Source of the DNA: Devosia sp.
Lineage (GTDB): Bacteria; Pseudomonadota; Alphaproteobacteria; Rhizobiales; Devosiaceae
Direction: 5' to 3'
Length of the DNA stretch: 11,007 bases
Assembly: GCA_025352765.1 (NCBI GenBank)
Contig: JANXSI010000284.1
Span: 1 to 11,007 of the forward strand
A program made the translations under genes and the position numbers. Below are positions 1-7,959 of this stretch, one piece after another. Each line of letters opens with the position of its first letter. Position 1 is the first letter of the stretch. The notes under the pieces are model-generated. The model was not told where the DNA came from, made no database searches, and saw only the letters and a list, made by a program, of their open reading frames with translations.

Positions 1-1061
1 GCGTCGGCGCCCAGGTGTCGGGCACGGTCCAAACGCTGCCGGTCAAGCTCGGTGACACGGTCAAGGCCGGGGACCTCATCGCCCAGATCGATTCCACCAA
101 CCAGCAGAACGCCGTCAAGTCGGCCGAGGCCTCGCTCGCCAACATGCAGGCGCAACTCCTCGCCAAGCAGGCGGACCTGACCACCGCCCAAGCGGCGCTT
201 GAGCGCGCGACGACGCTTGCAGGGCAAAAGCTCCTGTCGGACGCCGACCTGATGACGGCGCAGGCGGCGCTGGCGTCGGCCAAGGCGGCAATCGCCTCGC
301 TCGATGCCCAGATCAGCCAGTCCCAACTCGCGGTCGACGATGCCAACCTCGCCCTCAAGCGCACCACGATCTCCGCCCCGATCGGCGGCACGATCGTCGC
401 TGTCCTCGTGACCGCCGGCCAGAGCGTCAACGCCAACCAGAGTTCTCCCACGATCGTCAAGATCGCCGACCTCGACACCATGATCATCAAGGCCCAGATC
501 TCGGAGGCCGACGTCACCAAAGTGGCACCGGGCCAGTCGGCGACGTTCACGATCCTCGGCGATCCCAGCACCAGGATTGCCGCAACGCTGCTGTCGGTCG
601 AACCGGCGCCCGACGCGATCTCGACGGCGGATACCGGGCTCAGCACGTCCGACAACGCCATCTACTACAATGGCCTATTCACCGTCGCGAACGCCGATCA
701 CCGCCTGCGCATCGCCATGACCGCGCAGGTGACGATCACCATCAAGTCCGCCAAGGGCGTCCTGACCCTTCCCGCCTCCGTGCTCGGCACCCCGGACAGC
801 AACGGGATCTACCACCTCGGCGTCTACGATAAATCGACCAGGCAGACCCGGACGGCAGATGTCGAGATCGGGCTCAACAACAACATCACTGCCGAGATCA
901 AGAGCGGCCTCGCCGAAGGCGATCTTGTCGTCACCTCGGGCACGGTGAGTTCGTCGTCGACCGCCGCCTCGACCACCACCAGCGGCACGACAACCCGACG
1001 CGCGACGACCGGTTCGCTGTTCGGAGGCGCTCCCGGGGGAGCCCCGCCCGGAGGCGGCTGA
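1..1061 (+). CDS. macA: MacA-like periplasmic adaptor of a MacAB efflux pump, 5' end cut off by the window
   Basis: This is a membrane-fusion (HlyD/RND-adaptor) protein that links the inner-membrane transporter MacB to an outer-membrane TolC-type channel. The reading frame is already open at base 3, so the N-terminal membrane anchor lies outside the window; the GTG at base 15 is internal. In order, the sequence shows the first half of the lipoyl/barrel-sandwich domain (VKLGDTVKAGDLIAQID), an Ala/Gln-rich alpha-helical hairpin at roughly nt 110-350, the second lipoyl half (TISAPIGGTIVAVLVTAGQSV), a beta-barrel with ISEADV..PGQ..TILGDP as in MacA, and a membrane-proximal domain. The last 37 or so residues (about nt 950-1058) are a Ser/Thr-rich then Gly/Pro-rich low-complexity tail, which I do not recall from Escherichia coli MacA. 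The TGA stop is followed three bases later by the macB ATG, so the two are surely co-transcribed. The family call is firm; the exported substrate is unknown. Confidence 0.93.
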   Translation, partial: VGAQVSGTVQTLPVKLGDTVKAGDLIAQIDSTNQQNAVKSAEASLANMQAQLLAKQADLTTAQAALERATTLAGQKLLSDADLMTAQAALASAKAAIASLDAQISQSQLAVDDANLALKRTTISAPIGGTIVAVLVTAGQSVNANQSSPTIVKIADLDTMIIKAQISEADVTKVAPGQSATFTILGDPSTRIAATLLSVEPAPDAISTADTGLSTSDNAIYYNGLFTVANADHRLRIAMTAQVTITIKSAKGVLTLPASVLGTPDSNGIYHLGVYDKSTRQTRTADVEIGLNNNITAEIKSGLAEGDLVVTSGTVSSSSTAASTTTSGTTTRRATTGSLFGGAPGGAPPGGG

Positions 1062-1064
1062 GCC

Positions 1065-3011
1065 ATGGCGACCCCGCTGATTTCCCTCCATGGGCTCACC
1101 CGGCGCTTCGCGACCGCCGGCGACAGTGTGACGGTGCTCGACGACGTCACGCTGGACATCGAGTCAGGCGAGATGATTGCCATCATTGGCGCCTCGGGCT
1201 CCGGCACGTCGACACTGATGAACATCCTCGGCTGCCTCGATCGGGCAAGCGAGGGCACCTACACCTTCGGCGGCCGCGACATCAGCCGGCTCGGGCCAGA
1301 CGAACTCGCTGAGTTGCGGCGCGAGCATTTCGGCTTCATCTTCCAGCGCTACCAGCTCCTTGCCGACCTCAACGCCGTCGAAAACGCAGCCATGCCGGCG
1401 ATCTACGCCGGCCTCGACAGCGGCAAGCGGACCCTCCGGGCCACCGAACTCCTTAAGCGGCTGGGCCTCGGCGATCGCCTGCGCAACCGTCCGGGCGCCC
1501 TCTCGGGCGGCCAGCAGCAGCGCGTCAGCGTGGCGCGCGCCCTCATGAACGGCGGCGAGGTGATCCTCGCGGACGAACCGACCGGCGCCCTCGACTCCAA
1601 GAGTGGCGCCGACCTGATGGCGCTGCTCAAGGAGCTTCACGCCGAAGGCCACACGATCATCATCGTCACTCACGACCCGCTGATCGCGGCGCAGACGAAC
1701 CGCCAGATCGAGATCAGCGACGGCAAGATTGTCCGCGATACGGGCCGACAGACGCCGGCCGCTGAGTCCGTGCCCCCTGCGCCGCTCAAGCGTGGCGGCA
1801 ATCCGCTGGTTCTGGTCGACCGCGGCGTCGAGGCCCTGCGCATCGCTCTCCGCTCGATGTTCGCGCACAAGCTCAGGACCTTCCTGACCATGCTGGGCAT
1901 CATCATCGGCATCGCCTCGGTCGTGTCGGTGGTCGCCCTCGGTCAGGGCAGCCAGCAGGCGGTGCTCGAAAACATCGCCTCGATCGGCACCAACACCATC
2001 AACGTTTATCCTGGCACCGGTTTCGGCGATCGGACGCAGAGCCGGATCCGCACCCTCGTGCCGTCCGACGCCACCGCGATCGCCTCGCAAAGCTACGCCG
2101 ACAGCGTGACGCCGCGCGTCTCGACCAGCCTTTCGGTCCTCTTCAACTCGGTGGCCGTCAACGCCCAGATCAGCGGCGTCGGCATGGACTATTTCCGTGT
2201 CAGCGGCACCACGTTGATGTCGGGAACCGGGTTCACCACCGCCAGCATCGACGATCGCGCCCAGGACGCCGTCATCGATACCAATGCCGTCTCGGCCCTG
2301 TTCAAGAACGGTGAAGACCCGATCGGCCAGGTCATTGTGCTCGGCAAGGTCCCGGTGCGGGTGGTCGGAGTCGTCAAGGTTGCCTCGACCTTCGGACCCG
2401 GCAATTCCAACCCCAGCATCTATATTCCCTACACCACTGCCATGGACCGCATTCTCGGCCAGCACTACCTCAGCCAGATCATCGTGCGCGTCGCCGACAC
2501 GGCAGACATGGACGCAGCACAGGTCCAGATCGGCAATTTGCTCGCCCGACTGCACGGCAAGACGGACTTCTTCCTGCAGAACACCAACACCATCCGCGCC
2601 ACCATCCAGTCCACCACCCAGACCCTGACGCTGCTCGTTTCTGCCATCGCCGTGATCTCGCTGATCGTGGGCGGCATCGGTGTCATGAACATCATGCTGG
2701 TGTCGGTTTCCGAGCGCACCCGCGAGATCGGCATCCGCATGGCGGTCGGGGCGCGGCGCGGCGACATCCTCAGGCAATTTCTGACCGAGGCGGTTCTCGT
2801 CTGCATTGTTGGCGGCTTTCTCGGCGTCTCGCTATCATTCGCCATCGGCTTCGGACTGAGCACCGTCATCTCGGTGGTCCGCCTCTCCTATTCGACGCTC
2901 TCGATCGTCGCCGCCCTGGCGTCCTCGACGCTGATCGGCGTCGTCTTCGGCTTCATGCCGGCGCGCTCGGCGGCGCGGCTCGATCCGGTCGAGGCCCTCG
3001 CCCGCGAATAG
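1065..3011 (+). CDS. macB: MacB-like ABC efflux transporter with a Walker A Lys-to-Thr change
   Basis: This encodes 648 residues, the same length as E. coli MacB. It has an N-terminal nucleotide-binding domain (about 1-225), one membrane helix (about 273-293), a large periplasmic domain (about 295-520), and three C-terminal helices (from about 522) followed by the conserved stretch TREIGIRMAVGARR. MacB uses ATP to drive periplasmic substrates through MacA and TolC rather than moving them across the inner membrane. Visible motifs are the Q-loop Q94, signature LSGGQ 146-150, Walker B VILADE 166-171 and H-loop H203. The Walker A motif reads GASGSGTST (42-50): residue 48, the invariant lysine, is Thr (codon ACG, 1206-1208). 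All other motifs are intact and the frame is unbroken. This could be a catalytically dead or altered ATPase, or a base error (AAG to ACG). The ATG lies three bases after the macA stop. The TAG stop abuts the convergent regulator gene. Confidence 0.95.
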   Translation: MATPLISLHGLTRRFATAGDSVTVLDDVTLDIESGEMIAIIGASGSGTSTLMNILGCLDRASEGTYTFGGRDISRLGPDELAELRREHFGFIFQRYQLLADLNAVENAAMPAIYAGLDSGKRTLRATELLKRLGLGDRLRNRPGALSGGQQQRVSVARALMNGGEVILADEPTGALDSKSGADLMALLKELHAEGHTIIIVTHDPLIAAQTNRQIEISDGKIVRDTGRQTPAAESVPPAPLKRGGNPLVLVDRGVEALRIALRSMFAHKLRTFLTMLGIIIGIASVVSVVALGQGSQQAVLENIASIGTNTINVYPGTGFGDRTQSRIRTLVPSDATAIASQSYADSVTPRVSTSLSVLFNSVAVNAQISGVGMDYFRVSGTTLMSGTGFTTASIDDRAQDAVIDTNAVSALFKNGEDPIGQVIVLGKVPVRVVGVVKVASTFGPGNSNPSIYIPYTTAMDRILGQHYLSQIIVRVADTADMDAAQVQIGNLLARLHGKTDFFLQNTNTIRATIQSTTQTLTLLVSAIAVISLIVGGIGVMNIMLVSVSERTREIGIRMAVGARRGDILRQFLTEAVLVCIVGGFLGVSLSFAIGFGLSTVISVVRLSYSTLSIVAALASSTLIGVVFGFMPARSAARLDPVEALARE

Positions 3012-3740
3012 CTAGAACTTGCTGCGGTCGATGCCCTTTTGCACGACCGCACGCATCGCCGCGCGGGCCGCGTCGAGATTGCGGGTTTCGATCGCCTCGA
3101 CGATCCCGCGATGGTCGGCGACGGACGCGGCGAGCTTGACCGGGTCGTTGGTGGGCGAGGCAACCTTGAGAATATCGAGTACCGCCACTTCGATCAGGGC
3201 CGAAATCGACCGGAAGAACGGGTTGCCAGCGGCTTCGGCGATGGCCAGATGCAGCCCGAGATCGGCGCTGATGAACTCGTCCGGACCGATGCCGGGCGCC
3301 GCGAGCCGCCGCATCCAGCCCCAGATCGCCTCGAGTTGTTGGGGCGTGTGCCGCAGCGCGGCGAGCGCGGCAGCTTCGGGCTCGAGCGCCATCCGCATCT
3401 CGCCCAGATGGATGAGGAAGTCCGGATCGAACCCGGTGCGGGCATGCCAGACCAGCACATCGGGATCAAAGAAATTCCAGGCGGCGCGCTCGCGCACCCG
3501 CGTGCCGATCCGCGCCTTCGCCTGCACCAGCCCCTTGGCCGCGAGGGTCTTGAGGGCCTCGCGCAGCACCGTGCGCGACACCCCGTAGGTTTCGGTCAGC
3601 TCGCCGTCGCCGGGAAGCAGGTTGCCGGGGGGCAACTGGCCCGAGACGATCGCAAGGCCGAGGGCGTCGACGACCCGTCCGGTGTGCGAACGGGGCGCCG
3701 CTGCGCTCTGGTAGCGCCGGGGCATGGGCTTGGCGGGCAC
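3012..3740 (-). CDS. GntR-family (FadR/FCD subgroup, DgoR-like) transcriptional regulator
   Basis: This is a 242-residue DNA-binding regulator, probably a sugar- or sugar-acid-responsive repressor. Residues about 18-86 form the GntR winged helix, with the recognition region LTETYGVSRTVLREALKTLA. The segment WNFFDPDVLVWH (89-99) is typical of regulators resembling the galactonate repressor DgoR. The all-helical FCD ligand domain (about 105-232) keeps D160, H164 and H210 of the family metal site; Val232 stands where many relatives have a final histidine, though some subfamilies also lack it. The start is GTG at 3740, because GGGGAGG lies seven bases upstream; the internal ATG at 3725 has no comparable site. 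It is the last gene of the ATPase-permease-regulator transcript, 24 bases after the permease stop. It probably controls that transcript and the divergent binding-protein gene (inference). Its stop codon is back to back with the macB stop. Confidence 0.9.
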   Translation of the reverse strand: MPAKPMPRRYQSAAAPRSHTGRVVDALGLAIVSGQLPPGNLLPGDGELTETYGVSRTVLREALKTLAAKGLVQAKARIGTRVRERAAWNFFDPDVLVWHARTGFDPDFLIHLGEMRMALEPEAAALAALRHTPQQLEAIWGWMRRLAAPGIGPDEFISADLGLHLAIAEAAGNPFFRSISALIEVAVLDILKVASPTNDPVKLAASVADHRGIVEAIETRNLDAARAAMRAVVQKGIDRSKF

Positions 3741-3764
3741 GCGGCCACCTCCCCGGACGCGGCC

Positions 3765-4763
3765 CTACTCCTTGGTGCTCAGCTGCTGCACCCGCTCGAA
3801 CGCCACGGCGATAATGATCGCCGCGCCGATGACGCAGCCCTGCCAGAAGGCGTTGATGCCCAGAAGGCCGAGGCTGTTGCGGATGACTTCGATGAGCGCC
3901 GCGCCGACCAGGGCGCCAATGGCCGTGCCGGCACCGCCAACGAGGCTTGCGCCGCCGATCACCGCCGCCGCGATCACCTGCAGCTCCATGCCGGCGCCGA
4001 GGTTGGTGGTCACCGCGCCGAGCCAGCCCGTGTAGATGATCCCGACGATCGCCGCAGACAGCGACGAGATCATGTAGACGGCGAGCTTGATGCGGCGGAC
4101 CGGAATACCGGCCAGCGTCGCTGCATGCTCGTTGCCGCCGATGGCAAAGACATGCCGGCCGAAGCGGGTCCAGCGCAGCACGAAGCCGGTGATCACCGCA
4201 AGGATGACTGTGTAGATCACCGGGTTCGATATTCCCAACACCCAGGCGCCGCCGCCCAGCGACAGCAGCTTGTCGTGGTCGGGCCCGAATTGGAACACCG
4301 TCTGGTTGTTGGAGGCGATCATCGCAAGGCTTCGGGCGATCGACAGCATGCCCAGCGTCACGACGAACGGCGGAAAGCCCAGATAGGCGATCAGCACCCC
4401 GTTGAACGCCCCGACCAGGAGGCCCGTGCCAAGCGCCGCGAGAATGCCGATCTCGATGCTGAACCCGGCGTGCATCGTCACCGCGATCACCATCGAGCAG
4501 AGGCAAAGCACCGAGCCGACTGAAAGATCGATGCCGCCGGTGATGATGACGAAGGTCATGCCCAGCGCGATGATCGCGGTGAACGTGAAGTTGCGGGTGA
4601 TGTTGTAGAGGTTCTGCTGGCCCAGAAACACGGGCTGGCGGATCGCTAGAAACACACAGGCGACGATGATGGCGACGAACACCCAGAAGGTCTGGCTGGT
4701 CAGCAAGGAGCTGAACCAGTTGTGCTGGCGCTTGTCGATGGTCTGTTCGAGAGTGACGGCCAT
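3765..4763 (-). CDS. Sugar ABC transporter permease, RbsC-like (BPD_transp_2 family)
   Basis: This 332-residue inner-membrane permease belongs to the ribose/xylose/fructose importer class (carbohydrate uptake transporter 2). It carries about eight to ten hydrophobic segments beginning near residue 25. The family hallmarks are visible: GGIDLSVGS at 76-84 and the cytoplasmic coupling segment FAIGGNEHAATLAGI at 206-220, followed by a Gly/Ala-rich stretch (IAAAVIGGASLVGGAGT). It should act as a homodimer with the ATPase encoded just upstream. The ATG lies two bases after the ATPase TAA, with an AGGTG ribosome site inside the end of the ATPase gene, so translation is probably coupled. Length and motifs are normal for the family. 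The substrate cannot be assigned from the permease alone. Confidence 0.95.
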   Translation of the reverse strand: MAVTLEQTIDKRQHNWFSSLLTSQTFWVFVAIIVACVFLAIRQPVFLGQQNLYNITRNFTFTAIIALGMTFVIITGGIDLSVGSVLCLCSMVIAVTMHAGFSIEIGILAALGTGLLVGAFNGVLIAYLGFPPFVVTLGMLSIARSLAMIASNNQTVFQFGPDHDKLLSLGGGAWVLGISNPVIYTVILAVITGFVLRWTRFGRHVFAIGGNEHAATLAGIPVRRIKLAVYMISSLSAAIVGIIYTGWLGAVTTNLGAGMELQVIAAAVIGGASLVGGAGTAIGALVGAALIEVIRNSLGLLGINAFWQGCVIGAAIIIAVAFERVQQLSTKE

Positions 4764-4765
4764 GG

Positions 4766-5506
<741 letters not shown>

Positions 5507-5523
5507 GTCGCGTCTAGCCTCCC

Positions 5524-5577
5524 CTAGCTCGGTACGCACAACTGCCCGGACGGGACGCGGCAAGACCGAAAAGACAT
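5524..5577 (-). CDS. Possible 17-codon leader peptide upstream of the ATPase gene
   Basis: On the minus strand an ATG at 5577 follows a strong purine-rich ribosome site (GGAGGAGG, about 5586-5593) at a normal distance of eight bases. It opens a 17-codon frame (MSFRSCRVPSGQLCVPS) ending at TAG 5526-5524. That stop overlaps the AGGGGAGG site of the ATPase gene, so ribosomes finishing the short frame would sit on that site. The frame differs from that of the ATPase and does not resemble an ATPase N terminus. It may be a leader or translational-coupling peptide, or merely a chance frame after a purine run. Confidence 0.3.
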   Translation of the reverse strand: MSFRSCRVPSGQLCVPS

Positions 5578-5676
5578 TTCAGGCTCCTCCTCCCCAGGTG
5601 AAACCTTGGCCGAACACTTCGCAAAGCCACATCTGAGCGTCAATTCATCAAACGCACTTAATAGTATGATTTTTGA

Positions 5677-5707
5677 TTGACGAGCGTACATCAGTACGTT
5701 TAGCTCG
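5677..5707 (+). promoter_or_regulatory. Candidate promoter with nested inverted repeat (possible operator)
   Basis: TTGACG at 5677-5682 could be a -35 element; a weak -10 (TTTAGC or TTAGCT) would fall near 5699-5705. Between them is the perfect inverted repeat CGTAC-ATCA-GTACG (5685-5698), nested within outer arms CGAGC (5681-5685) and GCTCG (5703-5707). A repressor bound here would block RNA polymerase at a promoter of the sugar-binding-protein gene, whose ATG lies about 80 bases downstream. The repeat is seen directly; its role as an operator is inferred. Confidence 0.4.
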
Positions 5708-5788
5708 CATCCGGAAGGCCGCAGGAGGCCATCGCACGCCAGAGAGGCGGTGGTGGAAAGCGCCGATCCATTCATTGGGAGGAACTAC

Positions 5789-6781
5789 ATGAAGAAAATG
5801 CTTTTGCTCGCCGCGGCGGCAACGCTTGCGCTGGCCGGCTCGGCCGTCGCGCAGGACAAGAAGCAGCTGGTCATCGTCGTGAAGGGTCTCGACAACCCCT
5901 TCTTCGAGGCGATCCACCAGGGCTGCGAAAAGTGGAACAGCGAGAACGCCTCGTCTGAGTACCAGTGCTTCTACACCGGCCCGGCGTCGACGTCGGATGA
6001 AGCCGGCGAAGCCCAGATCGTCGCCGACATGCTCGCCAAGCCGACCACCGTCGCCATGGCCATCTCGCCCTCGAACGCGCCGCTGATCGCCCAGACCATC
6101 AAGTCGGCAAACCCGTCGATCCCGATCATGACCGTTGACGCCGACCTCAGCAAGGAAGACGCCGCGCTCCGCAAGACCTATCTCGGTACCGACAACTACC
6201 TGATGGGCTTCAAGATCGGCGAGTACGTCAAGAAGGCGATCCCGGCCGGCGGCAAGGTTTGCACCATCGAAGGCAACCCGGCGGCCGACAACATCCTGCG
6301 TCGTGCGCAGGGCTTCCGTGACGCGCTCACCGGCACCAAGGACCTCAAGGCCCTCGCTGGCGAAGGCGGCTGGACCGAAGTTGCGGGCTGCCCGGTGTTC
6401 ACCAACGACGACGGCGCCAAGGGCGTCCAGGCGATGACCGACATTCTCGCTGCCAACCCCGACCTGGTTGCTTTCGGCATCATGGGCGGCTGGCCGCTGT
6501 TCGGCGCCCCGCAGCCCTACCGCGACCTGTTCAAGCCCTATGCTGACAAGATCGCTGCCAACCAGTTCGCCATCGGCGCTGCCGATACGATCGGCGACGA
6601 AGTTGCCATCGCCAAGGAAGGTCTCGTGACCGCCCTCGTCGGTCAGCGCCCGTTCGAAATGGGCTACAAGGCGCCGAGCGTCATGATCAGCCTGATCAAG
6701 GGTGAGAAGGTCGAAGATCCGGTGTTCACCGGCCTCGACGAGTGCACCAAGGAAACCGCCGACACCTGCATCCAGAAGTAA
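5789..6781 (+). CDS. Periplasmic sugar-binding protein of an ABC importer (Peripla_BP_4 type)
   Basis: This is the high-affinity periplasmic receptor for the ATPase and permease encoded divergently to its left. The 330-residue precursor starts with a clear Sec signal peptide (MKK, a hydrophobic core, likely cleavage after AVA at residue 21). The mature part has the ribose-binding-protein fold. It shows the first strand and pocket loop VIVVKGLDNPFFEAIHQG (about 28-45), VDAD near 117-120 in the hinge/pocket region, and GMG-like pocket loops such as GIMGGWP. It has six cysteines (46, 60, 158, 201, 319, 327), an even number consistent with three periplasmic disulfides. The start is the ATG at 5789, preceded by GGGAGGAAC; a GTG 39 bases upstream is in frame but would spoil the signal peptide. 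The gene is followed by a strong terminator, so it is probably made alone and in excess over the membrane parts. The sugar is not identifiable by eye. Confidence 0.94.
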   Translation: MKKMLLLAAAATLALAGSAVAQDKKQLVIVVKGLDNPFFEAIHQGCEKWNSENASSEYQCFYTGPASTSDEAGEAQIVADMLAKPTTVAMAISPSNAPLIAQTIKSANPSIPIMTVDADLSKEDAALRKTYLGTDNYLMGFKIGEYVKKAIPAGGKVCTIEGNPAADNILRRAQGFRDALTGTKDLKALAGEGGWTEVAGCPVFTNDDGAKGVQAMTDILAANPDLVAFGIMGGWPLFGAPQPYRDLFKPYADKIAANQFAIGAADTIGDEVAIAKEGLVTALVGQRPFEMGYKAPSVMISLIKGEKVEDPVFTGLDECTKETADTCIQK

Positions 6782-6816
6782 TCCTGGACGCATCGACACA
6801 GCCGAAGAGGCAGTTG

Positions 6817-6849
6817 AAGGGGCACGCTCAGCGTGCCCCTTCTCTTTTT
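6817..6849 (+). terminator. Rho-independent terminator after the binding-protein gene
   Basis: A perfect 11-bp stem (arm AAGGGGCACGC at 6817-6827, loop TCA, arm GCGTGCCCCTT at 6831-6841) is followed by a T-rich run, CTCTTTTTC. It lies 36 bases past the stop codon. It should end the binding-protein transcript and uncouple it from the reductase gene downstream. Confidence 0.93.
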
Positions 6850-6884
6850 CTCGGACAGAACCCCGGGCGGCCTTTGCCTCGCGC

Positions 6885-6900
6885 CACTAACATGTCAGTG
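6885..6900. promoter_or_regulatory. Imperfect palindrome upstream of the reductase gene (possible operator)
   Basis: The 16-bp sequence CACTAACATGTCAGTG reads the same on both strands at 14 of 16 positions (CACT/AGTG arms around ACATGT). It lies between the terminator and the ribosome site of the reductase gene, about 26 bases before its ATG. The placement suits a regulator site, but no clear promoter elements accompany it and the cognate protein is unknown. Confidence 0.3.
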
Positions 6901-6926
6901 TCCGCCCGCTTGAATAGGAGGACGAC

Positions 6927-7943
6927 ATGAGCACTTTGAAGACGCGTCGCGTAGGGCAGACCTCGCTCGAGATCACCGAACTGGGCTACGGCAGCGCCTC
7001 GATGGCCGCGCTGTTCAACGAAGTCCCCGACGACCAGGCCCGCGCCTCGGTCGGCGCCGCGCTCGACGGCGGAGTGAACTTTGTCGACACCGCCCCGCAA
7101 TACGGCTTCGGCCGCGCCGAGCACCTCGTCGGCGACGCGCTGCGCGACCGGCGCGCCGGCGTCGTGCTCTCGACCAAGGTCGGCCGGCTGCTCAAGCCCT
7201 ATCGCGGCACCGAAAAGGTGCGCGGCAACTGGGTAAAGCCCTTCCCGTTCGAGCAGGTCTACGACTATTCCTATGACGGCATCATGCGCTCGGTCGAAGA
7301 CAGCCGGGCCCGCCTCGGGCTCGCCGACATCGAGATCCTGTTCGTCCACGACATCGGAGTGATGACACACGGCGAAGCGAAGAATGTCATCTACTGGAAG
7401 CAACTGGTGGAGAGCGGCTACCGCGCCCTGACCGAACTCAAGGCGTCGGGCGAGGTCAAGGCGATCGGCCTCGGCGTCAATGAGACGGCGGTCCTGATGG
7501 ATGCCCTCGCGCTTGGTGACTGGGACGTCTTCCTGCTGGCCGGCCGCTACACCCTGCTCGACCAGACCTCACTCTCGCCGCTGCTCACCACCTGCGTCGA
7601 GCGCAAGACCTCGGTGATCGCTGCCGCGCCGTTCAACGGCGGGGCGCTCATGGGCACCGGCAAGTGGAACTACGACAGCGCCCCCGCACACATCATCAAG
7701 CGGGTCGCCGACCTCGAGGCCTTCTGCAAGGACCACAACGTGCCCATCGGCGCCGCGGCCCTGCAGTTCGCGCTCACCCATCCGGCCGTCTGCAGCGTCC
7801 TCACCGGACCGAAATCGCCGGCCGAAATGACGTCGACCCTGGCCTGGTGGAACACGCCGATCGCGCCGCAGTTCTGGACCGACCTTGCCGCCGCCAAGCT
7901 CGTCGCCCCGGGCACGCCGCTACCGGGTGGCAAGACCGCCTGA
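6927..7943 (+). CDS. Aldo/keto reductase, D-threo-aldose (L-fucose) 1-dehydrogenase type
   Basis: This 338-residue cytoplasmic TIM-barrel oxidoreductase uses NAD(P). The aldo/keto reductase catalytic tetrad is visible: D54 and Y59 in NFVDTAPQYG, K84 in STKVGR, and H141 in LFVHDIG. The layout YSYDGIMRSVEDSRARLGLADIEILFVHD and the C-terminal LTGPKSPAEM match the subgroup that oxidises L-fucose, D-arabinose and similar aldoses at C1 to lactones; related members include pyridoxal 4-dehydrogenase. The ATG is supported by AGGAGG five bases upstream. The length is normal. The gene follows the binding-protein terminator, so it probably has its own promoter, yet its position beside a sugar importer with a DgoR-like regulator suggests that it handles the imported sugar (inference). 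The exact substrate and cofactor cannot be read from the sequence. Confidence 0.9.
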   Translation: MSTLKTRRVGQTSLEITELGYGSASMAALFNEVPDDQARASVGAALDGGVNFVDTAPQYGFGRAEHLVGDALRDRRAGVVLSTKVGRLLKPYRGTEKVRGNWVKPFPFEQVYDYSYDGIMRSVEDSRARLGLADIEILFVHDIGVMTHGEAKNVIYWKQLVESGYRALTELKASGEVKAIGLGVNETAVLMDALALGDWDVFLLAGRYTLLDQTSLSPLLTTCVERKTSVIAAAPFNGGALMGTGKWNYDSAPAHIIKRVADLEAFCKDHNVPIGAAALQFALTHPAVCSVLTGPKSPAEMTSTLAWWNTPIAPQFWTDLAAAKLVAPGTPLPGGKTA

Positions 7944-7959
7944 CAGTCGCCGCAACCTG

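Larger units (their letters stand above)
5507..5788. promoter_or_regulatory. Divergent control region between the ATPase transcript and the binding-protein gene
   Basis: This stretch of about 280 bp lies between divergent starts and is more AT-rich in its middle (about 5640-5700) than its surroundings. It must hold promoters for both directions. Candidate -35 hexamers TTGACG occur on the plus strand at 5677-5682 and on the minus strand at 5643-5638, but no convincing -10 box is visible for either. Palindromes are present at 5685-5698 (listed separately) and, more weakly, AGGT-GAA-ACCT at 5596-5606, next to the minus-strand ribosome site at 5577. These are plausible sites for the GntR regulator encoded in the same locus; assignment is by inference only. 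Confidence 0.6.

Noticed and set aside
1164..2777. A 537-codon open frame on the minus strand across macB
   Set aside because: It is antisense to a fully conserved MacB. Its composition (Asp, Arg, His, Gly, Ala runs) is that of a shadow frame created by GC-rich third positions.
3039..4523. A 494-codon plus-strand open frame across the regulator and permease
   Set aside because: It runs opposite two well-recognised genes, has His/Arg/Asp-rich shadow composition and shows no domain.
5507..5563. TTG at 5563 or GTG at 5539 as the ATPase start
   Set aside because: The added residues do not resemble ATPase N termini, and the purine-rich site at 5518-5525 serves the GTG at 5506.
5661..5680. AT-rich segment with TAGTATGAT considered as a GntR operator
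   Set aside because: It is only weakly symmetrical (AAT..TA..ATT) and does not fit a known FCD-regulator consensus that I can state with confidence.
5648..6799. A 383-codon minus-strand frame opposite the sugar-binding protein
   Set aside because: The plus strand encodes a protein with signal peptide, ribosome site and family motifs; the antisense frame has none.
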